A DNA stretch of 23,515 bases from an uncultured Bacteroidales bacterium (GCA_904501835.1 CAJGBW010000026.1:1-23515), one strand, 5' to 3'; counted from the stretch's first letter, positions 8,076 through 15,997 are shown. Notes: generated by a model not told the origin, from the sequence alone. A program made the numbers and translations.

Positions 8076-8795
8076 TTAGATATGATGCTGATAAACGGCC
8101 GAAACCGCAAAAAGAGCCGCCGTCTCCGTACGCATACGGGAAGCCCCGAAATGCACAGGAACAAAGCCATGCTGAAGCGCCAGATGAGCCTCTTGCGGAG
8201 AGAAATCCCCCTCCGGGCCAATCATGACAACTACCTCTTTACCAGCATATTGCGAAAGCACTTCCGGCAGAGATTGACGCGCATCGGCCTCCTCTTCAAA
8301 ACAATAGGCGATACACTTGAGCGCTTGACCGAAATCCTGCTGAACAAACTCCCGCACCCCCATCATCTCATTCATTTGAGGGACAGCCGCCTTCAAAGAT
8401 TGTTTGGCTGCAGACACCAAAATTTTTCGCGCCCTGTCTGTCTTATACACCCGTCGCTGGGAACGTTCCCCAAGCAAAGGAACAATACAATCGACGCCGA
8501 TTTCGCAGGCCTTCTCCACAAACCATTCAAAACGTTCATTATTTTTGGTCGGACAGACCGCCATGGTCAAATGATAAGGATGCCCACCGAAAGAGGGCGT
8601 ACGCTCGACAATTTCCGCTTCTGCACGCGAAGAACCGGTCGCCGTCAAAATACATTTCAAGAGTTGCCCCTGCCCGTCAATCACAAAAATTTCATCGCCG
8701 ACTTTGTGGCGCAACACCTTGACACAATGACGCGCCTCTTCCTCGGAGAGCGTCAGCAAATGCTCGTTAACATCTTGACTATAAAATAGTTCCAT
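8076..8795 (-). CDS. rsmE: 16S rRNA m3U1498 methyltransferase
   Basis: SPOUT-class methyltransferase that methylates U1498 of 16S rRNA using SAM. The 239-aa length fits. An N-terminal PUA-like part contains HCVKVLRHKVGD at residues 23-34. The C-terminal knot carries IGPEGDFS at 192-199 and RMRTETAA at 220-227, both diagnostic for RsmE. A conserved KNNERFEWFVEKACEIG stretch is at 84-100. The start ATG abuts the stop of the upstream TsaC gene with no gap, suggesting coupled translation. Nothing unusual. Confidence 0.95.
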   Translation of the reverse strand: MELFYSQDVNEHLLTLSEEEARHCVKVLRHKVGDEIFVIDGQGQLLKCILTATGSSRAEAEIVERTPSFGGHPYHLTMAVCPTKNNERFEWFVEKACEIGVDCIVPLLGERSQRRVYKTDRARKILVSAAKQSLKAAVPQMNEMMGVREFVQQDFGQALKCIAYCFEEEADARQSLPEVLSQYAGKEVVVMIGPEGDFSPQEAHLALQHGFVPVHFGASRMRTETAALFAVSAVYQHHI

Positions 8796-9365
8796 TTACG
8801 CACGAATAATTTTGAAACGGCCATCCATTTCCACCTTGATGATTTGCGAAGCACGTCCCGGCCCGGGAATCGCCCACTGCGGGTCCACCACATAATCCAC
8901 CGCTGAAAGAATTTCCTGTGAAATCTCCGAATAGGTTCTCGGCGTCGCTGCCCCCGAAAGATTGGCAGAAGTCGAAACCAAAGGACGACGCAGGCGATGA
9001 GCCAGTTTCTGACAAAAATCCATCTTCGGAATACGAAAAGCCACGCTGCCATCCTCGGCCACTACAGCCGGTGCCAAAGCCGGCTTGAACGCCTTTGGAT
9101 AAATCAAAGTCATCGGCTTGTCATTGACCTCGATGAGTTGAAGCGCCATCTCGGGAATCTCCTCCACGTGGGCTGCCACCATATCAATATCGGAGGCCAA
9201 CAAAACCAAAGATTTGGAATCAGAACGACGCTTGATGGCATAGACTTTTTCCACCGCCTCGGGGTTGGAGGCATCGCAGCCTATTCCCCAAACGGTATCG
9301 GTCGGATACAGAATCACGCCACCCGCGCGCAAAACCTCAAGACATTTTTTTATTTCTTGTTCCAT
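8796..9365 (-). CDS. L-threonylcarbamoyladenylate synthase (TsaC/YrdC type)
   Basis: Makes threonylcarbamoyl-AMP from threonine, bicarbonate and ATP, the first step of t6A tRNA modification. The 189-aa protein is a lone YrdC domain without the Sua5 C-terminal domain. Visible motifs: PTDTVWGIGC at residues 21-30, IKRRSDSKSL at 44-53 (the KxR-x2-S/P-x-K-type nucleotide loop), and RPLVSTSANLSG in the C-terminal half. Its start lies inside the 3' end of the upstream EEP-family gene (16 nt overlap), and its stop touches the rsmE start. TsaC versus a YciO paralogue cannot be fully separated by eye, so no gene symbol is given. Confidence 0.88.
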   Translation of the reverse strand: MEQEIKKCLEVLRAGGVILYPTDTVWGIGCDASNPEAVEKVYAIKRRSDSKSLVLLASDIDMVAAHVEEIPEMALQLIEVNDKPMTLIYPKAFKPALAPAVVAEDGSVAFRIPKMDFCQKLAHRLRRPLVSTSANLSGAATPRTYSEISQEILSAVDYVVDPQWAIPGPGRASQIIKVEMDGRFKIIRA

Positions 9366-10447
9366 ACAAAATCAACAATCACAGGATAATGGTCAGAATA
9401 AATCCAATGGGGGCTTTTGTGAGCAATCGCCCGCAAGGATTCCCCATACAAAAGATAATCGATGCGAAGCAAAGGCCAAAAATAGTAATAACTGGCACCA
9501 AAGCCATTTCCTGCTTCGGCAAAACTATCTTTATGCCCCCTCTGCAAGGCAAAATAAGTATGCGACATCGGTGTATCGTTAAAATCCCCGCAGACCAGAC
9601 TTTCCAAGGGACATTTCTGAATATTTTTCAAAATTTCATCCACCTGACGGGGACGACGCAGAATAGAGTTTCGCATTTTCGCCCCGGTCGTCCGCAAGTA
9701 TTCCTCTCCCTCATCCACCGTCTTTATCAATCCCGGCAGGGAAATACTATAACTCTGTAAGTGACAATTATATATGCGGATATTTTTCTGCTTGAGCCGC
9801 ACATCCGTATATAAAATCAAATTGGTACTACCCTCAAAAGTCTGAAAGGATTTGGATAGAATGGGATAACGGCTCAAGGTCACATTTCCCACCTTGCTGT
9901 GTGCATCCGGAAACGCATAATAGGCACATTCATAACGAGGGAAATAGCGTTTGCAAACAGCCTTGACATCCTCATACGCCTCCACCCTAAACTCCTGCAA
10001 ACAAATTACATCGGCCTCTTCCGCCCTTAATTTCGAAAAAATAAAATCCCGCCTGTCTTCTTTGGATAGTTCCCCCTCCCCGCGTTCAATCTCAAAACGT
10101 CCCACATTGTAGGAAATCATTCTCAACTCCGGTTCTTCTTCCGAAGGCGTATGGAAAGCCCAATAACGATCAATGACAAAAAAGGCCGGCAATAAAATCA
10201 GAAGAGGAATCCAAAAGGAGGAAGAACGACGGAATATCGCCCACACCAAAAGGAAGAAATTAATCAGAATCAAAGCCGGGAAAAGAATGCCAAAAATGGA
10301 AAAGAACCACACTGAAGCGGGATTTACCACCACACTCAAATAGGATAAAAACAACAGGGCTGCAAAAACCGTCATCACGATTCTTGCCGTCACCCCGAAG
10401 AATCCGGGCCTTTTCTTCTTGGCTCGTTTTTTAGCGGTCATAGTCAT
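9350..10447 (-). CDS. Membrane-anchored endonuclease/exonuclease/phosphatase family protein
   Basis: A 365-aa protein with a basic N-terminus, three hydrophobic segments at about residues 21-41, 46-72 and 79-93, then a soluble EEP domain. The metal and catalytic motifs are present: SYNVGRFE with N114, CLQEF with E152, GDFNDT at 287-292 and SDHYPV at 351-356. The basic start suggests that the N-terminus is cytoplasmic and that the EEP domain faces the periplasm after three spans. Substrates in this superfamily vary (nucleic acids, phospholipids, inositol phosphates) and cannot be assigned. The start at 10447 overlaps the rhomboid stop by 17 nt; an ATG at 10441 is the alternative. Confidence 0.88.
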   Translation of the reverse strand: MTMTAKKRAKKKRPGFFGVTARIVMTVFAALLFLSYLSVVVNPASVWFFSIFGILFPALILINFFLLVWAIFRRSSSFWIPLLILLPAFFVIDRYWAFHTPSEEEPELRMISYNVGRFEIERGEGELSKEDRRDFIFSKLRAEEADVICLQEFRVEAYEDVKAVCKRYFPRYECAYYAFPDAHSKVGNVTLSRYPILSKSFQTFEGSTNLILYTDVRLKQKNIRIYNCHLQSYSISLPGLIKTVDEGEEYLRTTGAKMRNSILRRPRQVDEILKNIQKCPLESLVCGDFNDTPMSHTYFALQRGHKDSFAEAGNGFGASYYYFWPLLRIDYLLYGESLRAIAHKSPHWIYSDHYPVIVDFVWNKK

Positions 10448-11120
10448 ACATAGACCCTTTTTTCTTCCAGAACAGAATCAAGAGCCAGCCAAAAAGTGCA
10501 CCTCCCAAATGGGCGAAATGAGCCACATTCATCACCCTTCCGAAAACGCCTGTAAAAAGTTCAATTACAATAAAAATGATCACCATCCATTTGGCACTCA
10601 AGGTTACCGGAGGGAAAATCAAGGTCATACGGGAATCCGGGAACAACATGGCATAGCCCACCAAAAGTCCGTAAATCGCACCGGAAGCACCGACGGTCGG
10701 CGTGTTATACAAAACTCCCAAAGAACTGGCCGCCGTAGCGACTCCTTGAGCCATCTGCTCCGTCAAAACAGCAACCTGAATAGCCTGTACACCGGTATGA
10801 AGGGCCGCAGCACCCAATCCGGTTACAAAATAAAAGAGCAAAAATTTTCGAGGCCCCCACATTCTCTCCAAGACAGAACCGAAAAGAAAGAGGGTGTACA
10901 TATTAAAGAAAAAATGCCAAAATCCACCGTGCATAAACATATGCGTCAAAGGCTGCCACCAATGGAAAAACGGCGATGAGGGGTAAAAAAGCGAGAAGGT
11001 CGAATACATGAAATCCGGCCGAAGTTCGCTGAAAACCAACACGAAAAGGTTGATGATGATTAGATTTTTCGTAATCTGGGGAATATTGCCCAGACAACCA
11101 TTGCTGCTATAGTACATCAT
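10431..11120 (-). CDS. Rhomboid family intramembrane serine protease
   Basis: Polytopic 229-aa membrane protein that would cleave transmembrane substrates within the bilayer. The catalytic serine S146 sits in GASGAIYG (144-151) and the partner histidine is H204 in HFAHLGG. The HGGFWHFFFN motif at 64-73 supplies the oxyanion-hole asparagine. About six hydrophobic segments can be seen. A 30-residue stretch at about 108-138 between segments is longer than minimal. The start ATG overlaps the mutL stop by 1 nt (TAATG on the coding strand), so the genes are translationally linked; substrate unknown. A second ATG follows at once. Confidence 0.93.
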   Translation of the reverse strand: MMYYSSNGCLGNIPQITKNLIIINLFVLVFSELRPDFMYSTFSLFYPSSPFFHWWQPLTHMFMHGGFWHFFFNMYTLFLFGSVLERMWGPRKFLLFYFVTGLGAAALHTGVQAIQVAVLTEQMAQGVATAASSLGVLYNTPTVGASGAIYGLLVGYAMLFPDSRMTLIFPPVTLSAKWMVIIFIVIELFTGVFGRVMNVAHFAHLGGALFGWLLILFWKKKGSMYDYDR

Positions 11121-12958
11121 TAAAATCTCTTATCTAAATCCGCAGTCGTCAAACAAACATAAATCTTCTTACCCTGCGGAGTAATTTCACTATCCGAGCA
11201 GGCAAACAAGTCGTTCACCAGCCTGGACGCCTCACTCGCTTGAAAGGATTGTCCTCCCGAAACCGCCGACTGCGCAAAGCGCAACGACATGGAAGAAAGC
11301 ATCGCCTCCTCCAGCGTCGTCATCTTCTCTTTCAGAATATCGATCACATCGGCAACAACCTGCTCTACCGCCCCGCTATCTGCCGAAAAGCCCTCGGGTA
11401 CACCGCTGACAACAATGGTATCGTTGCCAAACATGCGGATTTCAAAACCGAGCAGATTCAACAATTCCAAATGCTCCTCAAGCAAAAGAGCATTCTCCAC
11501 CCCTACGTAAACCGGCGTTTCAAACAAAGCCGTCTGCGTGCAATGACCGTTTCTGGACAAGATGGCATAGTATTTTTCATACAGGACACGCAGGCGCGCC
11601 CGACGGATATTCACCACCAGTAGCGAAGCTCCTCTCTGCGTCAGTATATACTTATCATCCAACACAATAGCAGAAGAAGTTGCAAGCTGGACATCCTCAA
11701 ATAATTTCCCGTAACTCTCCTTTTTATCCACATAAGAAGCATCTGCAAAAGAACTCGTCCCACCCAAGGACACGCCCGTAAAAGCACTCGTCTCATCGTT
11801 TGAGAAGCTCGTAAACGGATTGGGCTCGTTCGGAAAACCATCAGTATCAAAAGGATTGTAATCCGGGTCAAGCGGCGCATCAGGCACTCGCAAGGGGTGC
11901 AGTTCATTATAAGCGCGGCTTATCGGAATTTCCGTCATACGCGACCCACCGAAATCCAGGGTATCCCCAAAACTCTGTTGTCCGAGCACCCCTTTGATCG
12001 TCGCAAAAAGCGTACTGAAAATAATGCTATCCTCTTCAAACTTAATCTCTGTTTTGGTCGGAGAAACATTCACATCCACGCTGTATGGTGGAACGTCGAT
12101 AAAAATAAAATAGGACGGCATCATTCCATCCGGAATCATTCCCTCGTAGGCTTTTGCCACCGCTTTGCTCAAATAAGGACTACGGAAATAACGGCCGTTG
12201 ACAAAAAAGAATTGGTGCGTCTGTCCCTTGCGAGCCGACTCGGGCCTGCCCACAAAACCGTTGAACGCCGCCACCGAAGTCTGTTCTGAAATATCCAACA
12301 ACTCTGACGCAACGGAGGAGGAATACAAATCCTTGATGCGCATCTTCAAGGAGGGCGCTGGTTTCAAAACAAAAACCTCCTTCCCATTATGCGTGAGGCT
12401 GAAAGCGATATCGCAACGGGTCAATGCGACACGCTCAAATTCCTCGACAATATGCCTGAATTCGACCAAATCGCTTTTGAGATATTTGCGTCTTGCCGGC
12501 ACATTGTAGAAAAGATTACGCACCATAAAATTAGAGCCGCAAGGCCCCTGTGTAAGCTCCACACCCTGATTTTGGGAGGCAGCAAAATGCACCTCCAGGG
12601 CCGTCTCGTCTTCTTTGCGGCGGGTACGGAGCGTCACTTCCGCAATCGCGGCTATACTGGCCAGCGCTTCGCCACGAAAACCGAATGTCGAAATGCTTTC
12701 CAAATCCTCGGCACTGCTGATTTTGCTGGTCGCATGCCTTTCAAAGCACAAGACAGCATCCTCTTGCGACATTCCGCAACCATTATCAATGACCTGAATG
12801 AGGGTTCTTCCGCCATCCACGATATTGACATCGATTCTATCCGCGCCAGCATCCACCGCATTTTCCACCAACTCCTTAACCACAGAAGCAGGGCGCTGCA
12901 CCACCTCTCCTGCGGCAATCATATTGGCTATATTTCCCGGAAGTACCCTGATTTTCAT
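11120..12958 (-). CDS. mutL: DNA mismatch repair protein MutL, endonuclease motif degenerate
   Basis: ATP-dependent mediator of mismatch repair that links MutS to downstream nucleases. The GHKL ATPase motifs are intact: ENAVDAG at residues 32-38, DNGCGM at 58-63 and GFRGEAL at 93-99, then NVPARRKYL. A low-complexity linker spans about 345-420. The C-terminal dimerisation domain has N-I-R-R-A-R-L-R-V-L-Y-E at 450-461, where endonuclease-type MutL proteins carry D-Q-H-A-x2-E-x4-E, so the metal-binding D, Q, H and first E are missing. The start at 12958 gives 612 aa and the standard MKIRVLPGNIANMIAAGEVV N-terminus, 1 nt after the upstream gene's stop; a start at 12985 would lie inside that gene. 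Confidence 0.96.
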   Translation of the reverse strand: MKIRVLPGNIANMIAAGEVVQRPASVVKELVENAVDAGADRIDVNIVDGGRTLIQVIDNGCGMSQEDAVLCFERHATSKISSAEDLESISTFGFRGEALASIAAIAEVTLRTRRKEDETALEVHFAASQNQGVELTQGPCGSNFMVRNLFYNVPARRKYLKSDLVEFRHIVEEFERVALTRCDIAFSLTHNGKEVFVLKPAPSLKMRIKDLYSSSVASELLDISEQTSVAAFNGFVGRPESARKGQTHQFFFVNGRYFRSPYLSKAVAKAYEGMIPDGMMPSYFIFIDVPPYSVDVNVSPTKTEIKFEEDSIIFSTLFATIKGVLGQQSFGDTLDFGGSRMTEIPISRAYNELHPLRVPDAPLDPDYNPFDTDGFPNEPNPFTSFSNDETSAFTGVSLGGTSSFADASYVDKKESYGKLFEDVQLATSSAIVLDDKYILTQRGASLLVVNIRRARLRVLYEKYYAILSRNGHCTQTALFETPVYVGVENALLLEEHLELLNLLGFEIRMFGNDTIVVSGVPEGFSADSGAVEQVVADVIDILKEKMTTLEEAMLSSMSLRFAQSAVSGGQSFQASEASRLVNDLFACSDSEITPQGKKIYVCLTTADLDKRF

Positions 12959-12959
12959 C

Positions 12960-13247
12960 TTACAACATCTGATAAAATTTGGCAATATAAATCAATACCA
13001 CCAAAAAGAGGATCATACCCACCAGGCCGATAATCTTTTGGGCAGAAGTTGTCACATCCTTCCTTGCGCGTTCCTGACGCATATTTCTGCGAATATAATC
13101 GCCCGGCTTCTTGTCTTCTTTTTCGTAAGTGCCATCCACATGGCCGAAAATTTCCTTGCGTCTCTCCTTTTCAGGATCATAGTAACGAGGAATGTAATTG
13201 AACTTACGATGCTCTTGCGTTCCAAAAAATGATGGGTTGAATTTCAT
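12960..13247 (-). CDS. Small single-pass membrane protein, function unknown
   Basis: A 95-aa protein. Residues 1-70 are highly charged and rich in Arg, Lys, Glu and Tyr, with an N-terminal stretch FNYIPRYYDPEKE at 16-28. Residues 71-92 form one hydrophobic segment, ending FYQML. The basic side suggests a tail-anchored protein with the N-terminal part in the cytoplasm. It sits 3 nt after the response regulator and 1 nt before mutL, so it is cotranscribed. From memory, similar short proteins with a YYDP motif occur in Bacteroidota near mutL, but no function is known to me. The dense packing supports a real gene. Confidence 0.75.
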   Translation of the reverse strand: MKFNPSFFGTQEHRKFNYIPRYYDPEKERRKEIFGHVDGTYEKEDKKPGDYIRRNMRQERARKDVTTSAQKIIGLVGMILFLVVLIYIAKFYQML

Positions 13248-13250
13248 ATT

Positions 13251-14414
13251 CTAAAAAACATATTTCTGTATATCGTCTTCAGTGATATGGGACGCACCCA
13301 AAATCATCAGACGTTCTACTATATTTCTCAATTCGCGGATATTTCCCGTCCAGGACTTATCCACCAGCAGCTGCATGGCCTGAGGGGAAACCGTCTTGCG
13401 AGGCATACCCGTATCCTGACTGATTTGCTCGATAAAATAATCTACCAACTGAGGAATATCGCTTTTTCTTGCATCCAGCGAAGGAACAGGAATCACAATC
13501 ACGCTCAAACGATGATACAGGTCTTCGCGAAAATTCCCCTTGGCAATCTCTGCTTTCAAGTCCTTGTTGGTGGCCGCCAGCACGCGCACATTCACCTCTA
13601 TATCCTTATCACTCCCCACGCGGGAGAGTTTCTTCTCCTGCAACACACGCAGCACTTTTGCCTGAGCCGCTAAACTCATATCGCCGATTTCATCCAGAAA
13701 GAGGGTGCCCCCGTCCGCCTGCTCAAACTTTCCTTTATGCTGTTTGACGGCAGAGGTAAACGAGCCTTTTTCGTGCCCAAACAATTCACTTTCAATCAAT
13801 TCCGAAGGTATCGCCGCGCAATTCACCTCAATATAAGGCATATTGCTTCGCTTGCTCAATCGATACAGACTGCGCGCCACCAACTCTTTTCCCGTGCCAT
13901 TTTCACCGGTAATCAGCACCCTGGCATCGGTCGGTGCCACCTTGTCTATCATGTCACGAACGGCTTGAATTCCGGCAGACTCCCCCACCATATCCACACC
14001 GTGATACACCTTCTTCTTCAAAATTTTGGTCTCACCCACCAGTTTGGCCTGGGCGATACCATTGCGAATGGTAATCAAAATACGATTCAAGTCGGGAGGC
14101 TTTACCAGAAAATCATAGGCTCCTTTCTTGATACATTCCACGGCCGTATCGATATCTCCGTGTCCTGTCATGATTACCACAGCCGTATCGGGACTTTTTT
14201 CCCGCAAAGCTGTCAGCACCTCGATGCCGTCCATGCCGGGCATCTTGATATCGCACAAAACGACTTGGTAATACTGTTCTGCCACCATTTTCAAGGCAGT
14301 CATACCATCCGGAGCCGCATCTACCGAATAGCCTTCATCCTCCAACATCCCTTTCAGAGAGTTGCGAATCGGCCTTTCGTCATCGACAATCAGTATTTTC
14401 GTAACATTAAACAT
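13251..14414 (-). CDS. NtrC-type response regulator (receiver + AAA+) without HTH domain
   Basis: 387 aa. The receiver domain (1-120) has the acidic pair D11-D12, phosphoacceptor D55, T83 and K105. The AAA+ domain (about 141-372) has Walker A GENGTGKE at 170-177, Walker B GTLFLDEIGD at 236-245, the arginine-finger stretch FREDLYHRL at 295-303 and the sensor motif WTGNIRELRN. The sigma-54 contact loop, normally GAFTGA, reads GSFTSA at 217-222. The protein ends at HITEDDIQKYVF with no Fis-type HTH, and the next gene is unrelated. No histidine kinase is adjacent, so it is an orphan regulator. The start must be the ATG at 14414, since strand 1 of the receiver follows within six residues. Targets cannot be inferred. 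Confidence 0.92.
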   Translation of the reverse strand: MFNVTKILIVDDERPIRNSLKGMLEDEGYSVDAAPDGMTALKMVAEQYYQVVLCDIKMPGMDGIEVLTALREKSPDTAVVIMTGHGDIDTAVECIKKGAYDFLVKPPDLNRILITIRNGIAQAKLVGETKILKKKVYHGVDMVGESAGIQAVRDMIDKVAPTDARVLITGENGTGKELVARSLYRLSKRSNMPYIEVNCAAIPSELIESELFGHEKGSFTSAVKQHKGKFEQADGGTLFLDEIGDMSLAAQAKVLRVLQEKKLSRVGSDKDIEVNVRVLAATNKDLKAEIAKGNFREDLYHRLSVIVIPVPSLDARKSDIPQLVDYFIEQISQDTGMPRKTVSPQAMQLLVDKSWTGNIRELRNIVERLMILGASHITEDDIQKYVF

Positions 14415-14419
14415 TTCTA

Positions 14420-14452
14420 CAAAGTTACCAATTTTTATAAAATCACATCAAA
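14420..14452 (-). promoter_or_regulatory. Promoter of the NtrC-type regulator gene
   Basis: The minus strand shows TTTG (14449-14452), a 21-nt spacer and TAACTTTG (14420-14427), a full match to the Bacteroidota consensus. Only five nucleotides separate the -7 element from the ATG, so the transcript would be leaderless or nearly so. The -33 element overlaps the dtd stop codon. Confidence 0.65.
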
Positions 14453-14897
14453 TATTCTTTGAATCCATACAGATTGTAACAGGTCCGTCGTTGATAAGTT
14501 CGACCTTCATATCCGCACCAAACTCCCCGGTCTGCACCTGAATGCCAGTATTTTCTGACAAAATGTCACAAAAATACTCATACATAGGAATAGCTTTCTC
14601 GTGCCCTGCCGCCGCGATATAAGACGGACGATTCCCCTTACGCGTGGAAGCCATCAGGGTAAACTGACTCACCACCAGAAGTTCTCCGGAGATATCCTTT
14701 ACACTCAAATTCATCACCCCGTCCGCATCATCAAAAATGCGCAGAGCGGCGATTTTTTTCGCCAGATAATCCGCATCGGCTTTTTCATCCTCGTGCCCCA
14801 CGCCCAACAAAATCATCAACCCTTTTCCTATACTGGATTTGACTTGTCCGTCTATCGTGACTGAGGCAGACAGCACTCTTTGAATTACAACACGCAT
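14448..14897 (-). CDS. dtd: D-aminoacyl-tRNA deacylase
   Basis: Hydrolyses D-amino acids (and glycine on tRNA-Ala) from mis-charged tRNAs. The 149-aa protein begins MRVVIQRVLSASVTIDG as in the family. It carries the two active-site signatures, SQFTL at about residues 77-81 and the cross-subunit Gly-cisPro motif as NDGPVT at about 136-141. Family length is 145-150 aa. It is the first gene of the long minus-strand run, 33 nt upstream of the response regulator. The upstream region holds the lipoprotein terminator and a GC-rich hairpin, but no clear -7 motif was found for dtd itself. Confidence 0.96.
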   Translation of the reverse strand: MRVVIQRVLSASVTIDGQVKSSIGKGLMILLGVGHEDEKADADYLAKKIAALRIFDDADGVMNLSVKDISGELLVVSQFTLMASTRKGNRPSYIAAAGHEKAIPMYEYFCDILSENTGIQVQTGEFGADMKVELINDGPVTICMDSKNI

Positions 14898-14935
14898 AGC
14901 TTATTTATTTTGCTCAAAACCTTTATTTATATCCT

Positions 14936-14960
14936 CGGCTCCACCGTCCGGACAGAGCCG
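14936..14960 (-). other. GC-rich hairpin upstream of dtd
   Basis: CGGCTC and GAGCCG form a 6-bp perfect stem around a 13-nt loop that itself contains the palindrome GTCCGGAC. No T-run follows on the minus strand, so it is not a simple terminator. It lies about 40 nt before dtd and could be a leader structure. Function unknown. Confidence 0.35.
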
Positions 14961-14972
14961 CTCCTACCATAC

Positions 14973-15005
14973 AAAAATGAGGCCGACACATACGCCAACC
15001 TCATT
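14973..15005 (-). terminator. Intrinsic terminator of the lipoprotein gene
   Basis: On the minus strand AATGAGGTTGGC, loop GTATGT and GTCGGCCTCATT give a 12-bp stem with three G-T wobbles, then further T residues. It lies about 50 nt after the lipoprotein stop. A second small hairpin (15015-15032, 7-bp stem AAGAAGG/CCTTCTT with a tetraloop) sits just before it. Confidence 0.8.
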
Positions 15006-15053
15006 ATATTTTACAAGAAGGTCGTCCTTCTTTTGTTGCAAACGCCCATTCTG

Positions 15054-15932
15054 CTAGTTCAAACCGGCAATGGAAGAGGGAGCAGTCACTCTAACATAAG
15101 TAAAACTATCCTCCAAAGAAGAGTTTTGGTAAAAGTTCAAAGTCAAAGAAGTCTGCGGATAATTCGGATAGAAACGCATTTCTGAATTATTACTTACATT
15201 CAAGATGCTCCAATAATCACCTATAGAATCAGAACCCTGCAGCAAGTTATAACGATTGATTGTTGAAGGAGTTGTACCATCAACTTTGGTGAATGTTCCT
15301 TGATCCATAACGCATTCCACCGTCGTCAAAGAACCGTTTTTCGACAAACTAAAATCCAGCACATTGTAAACAGGAGTCACCGCGCCGTCTTTATTCAGAA
15401 ACTTGACAGGCGCCACGCTACGCCATTGCGTTTTAGCAAAATTCATTTCCGGCATCTTCGTAATAAGTGCGTAGGGTTTCTTGACACGCACCAATTCCTC
15501 CGTCGATACCCCACCGTTATAAATGATTGCTTTTGAATAATTAGAAGTAACCCTGAATTCCGACGTCACTTCAATGTCCAAAATCTCCGGCTTCAGCGTC
15601 ACCTCATAATAAATAGTATCAGCCGTTTCCCTCACTTTCTTAATCGTACAATCCGCATAGCCAGCCGCATTTTTACGAGAGGCAATCGCCACATTATCCA
15701 TTAGGAGAAAGGTGCCCGAACAGAATTTACCTAGCGAATCGACACCAAAATCAATAAGTCCGAAATAATCTTCTCCCGCAGCACTTGTATCGACTTTTTC
15801 CGCACTGCGCCATTGGGTACCTTCAATGGTTAGCACCCCTGCAGGATCATCAGGAATCACTTTTTCGCAAGAAACAGCAAAAAACGCGCATACACAGACA
15901 AGTGCAAAAAACATTGTAGATAGCTTGTTCAT
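15054..15932 (-). CDS. Lipoprotein with two related domains, function unknown
   Basis: 292 aa. The N-terminus is a lipoprotein signal peptide (MNKLSTMFFALVCVCAFF) with lipobox AVSC and lipidated C22, so it is membrane-anchored outside the cytoplasm. The mature part looks like two copies of one beta-rich unit. TQWRS occurs at residues 39-43 and again at 168-172. FGLIDFGVDSLGKF (57-70) resembles YNVLDFSLSKNGSL (189-202). Each half ends in a similar strand pair (about 134-152 and 262-284). No known family was recognised. It is monocistronic, with its own promoter upstream and terminator downstream, between the tRNA unit and dtd. Confidence 0.88.
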   Translation of the reverse strand: MNKLSTMFFALVCVCAFFAVSCEKVIPDDPAGVLTIEGTQWRSAEKVDTSAAGEDYFGLIDFGVDSLGKFCSGTFLLMDNVAIASRKNAAGYADCTIKKVRETADTIYYEVTLKPEILDIEVTSEFRVTSNYSKAIIYNGGVSTEELVRVKKPYALITKMPEMNFAKTQWRSVAPVKFLNKDGAVTPVYNVLDFSLSKNGSLTTVECVMDQGTFTKVDGTTPSTINRYNLLQGSDSIGDYWSILNVSNNSEMRFYPNYPQTSLTLNFYQNSSLEDSFTYVRVTAPSSIAGLN

Positions 15933-15958
15933 TTAACTTTGTTTTAAGGTTCAACAAA

Positions 15959-15986
15959 CAAAGATAAGAAATTAGAACGAAAGCAA
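15959..15986 (-). promoter_or_regulatory. Promoter of the lipoprotein gene
   Basis: The minus strand has TTG (15984-15986), 17 nt, then TATCTTTG (15959-15966), an exact -7 match. The predicted transcript starts about 20 nt before the ATG at 15932. The spacer is at the short end for Bacteroidota promoters. Confidence 0.6.
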
Positions 15987-15997
15987 GAAATATAAAC

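Noticed and set aside
12959..12985. Nine-residue N-terminal extension of MutL
   Set aside because: It would overlap the upstream membrane protein gene, and MKIRVLPGNIANMIAAGEVV is the normal MutL start.
15015..15032. Plus-strand terminator (hairpin followed by TT)
   Set aside because: There is no plus-strand gene upstream for it to end, and the following T-run is too short; it is more simply part of the lipoprotein 3' region.
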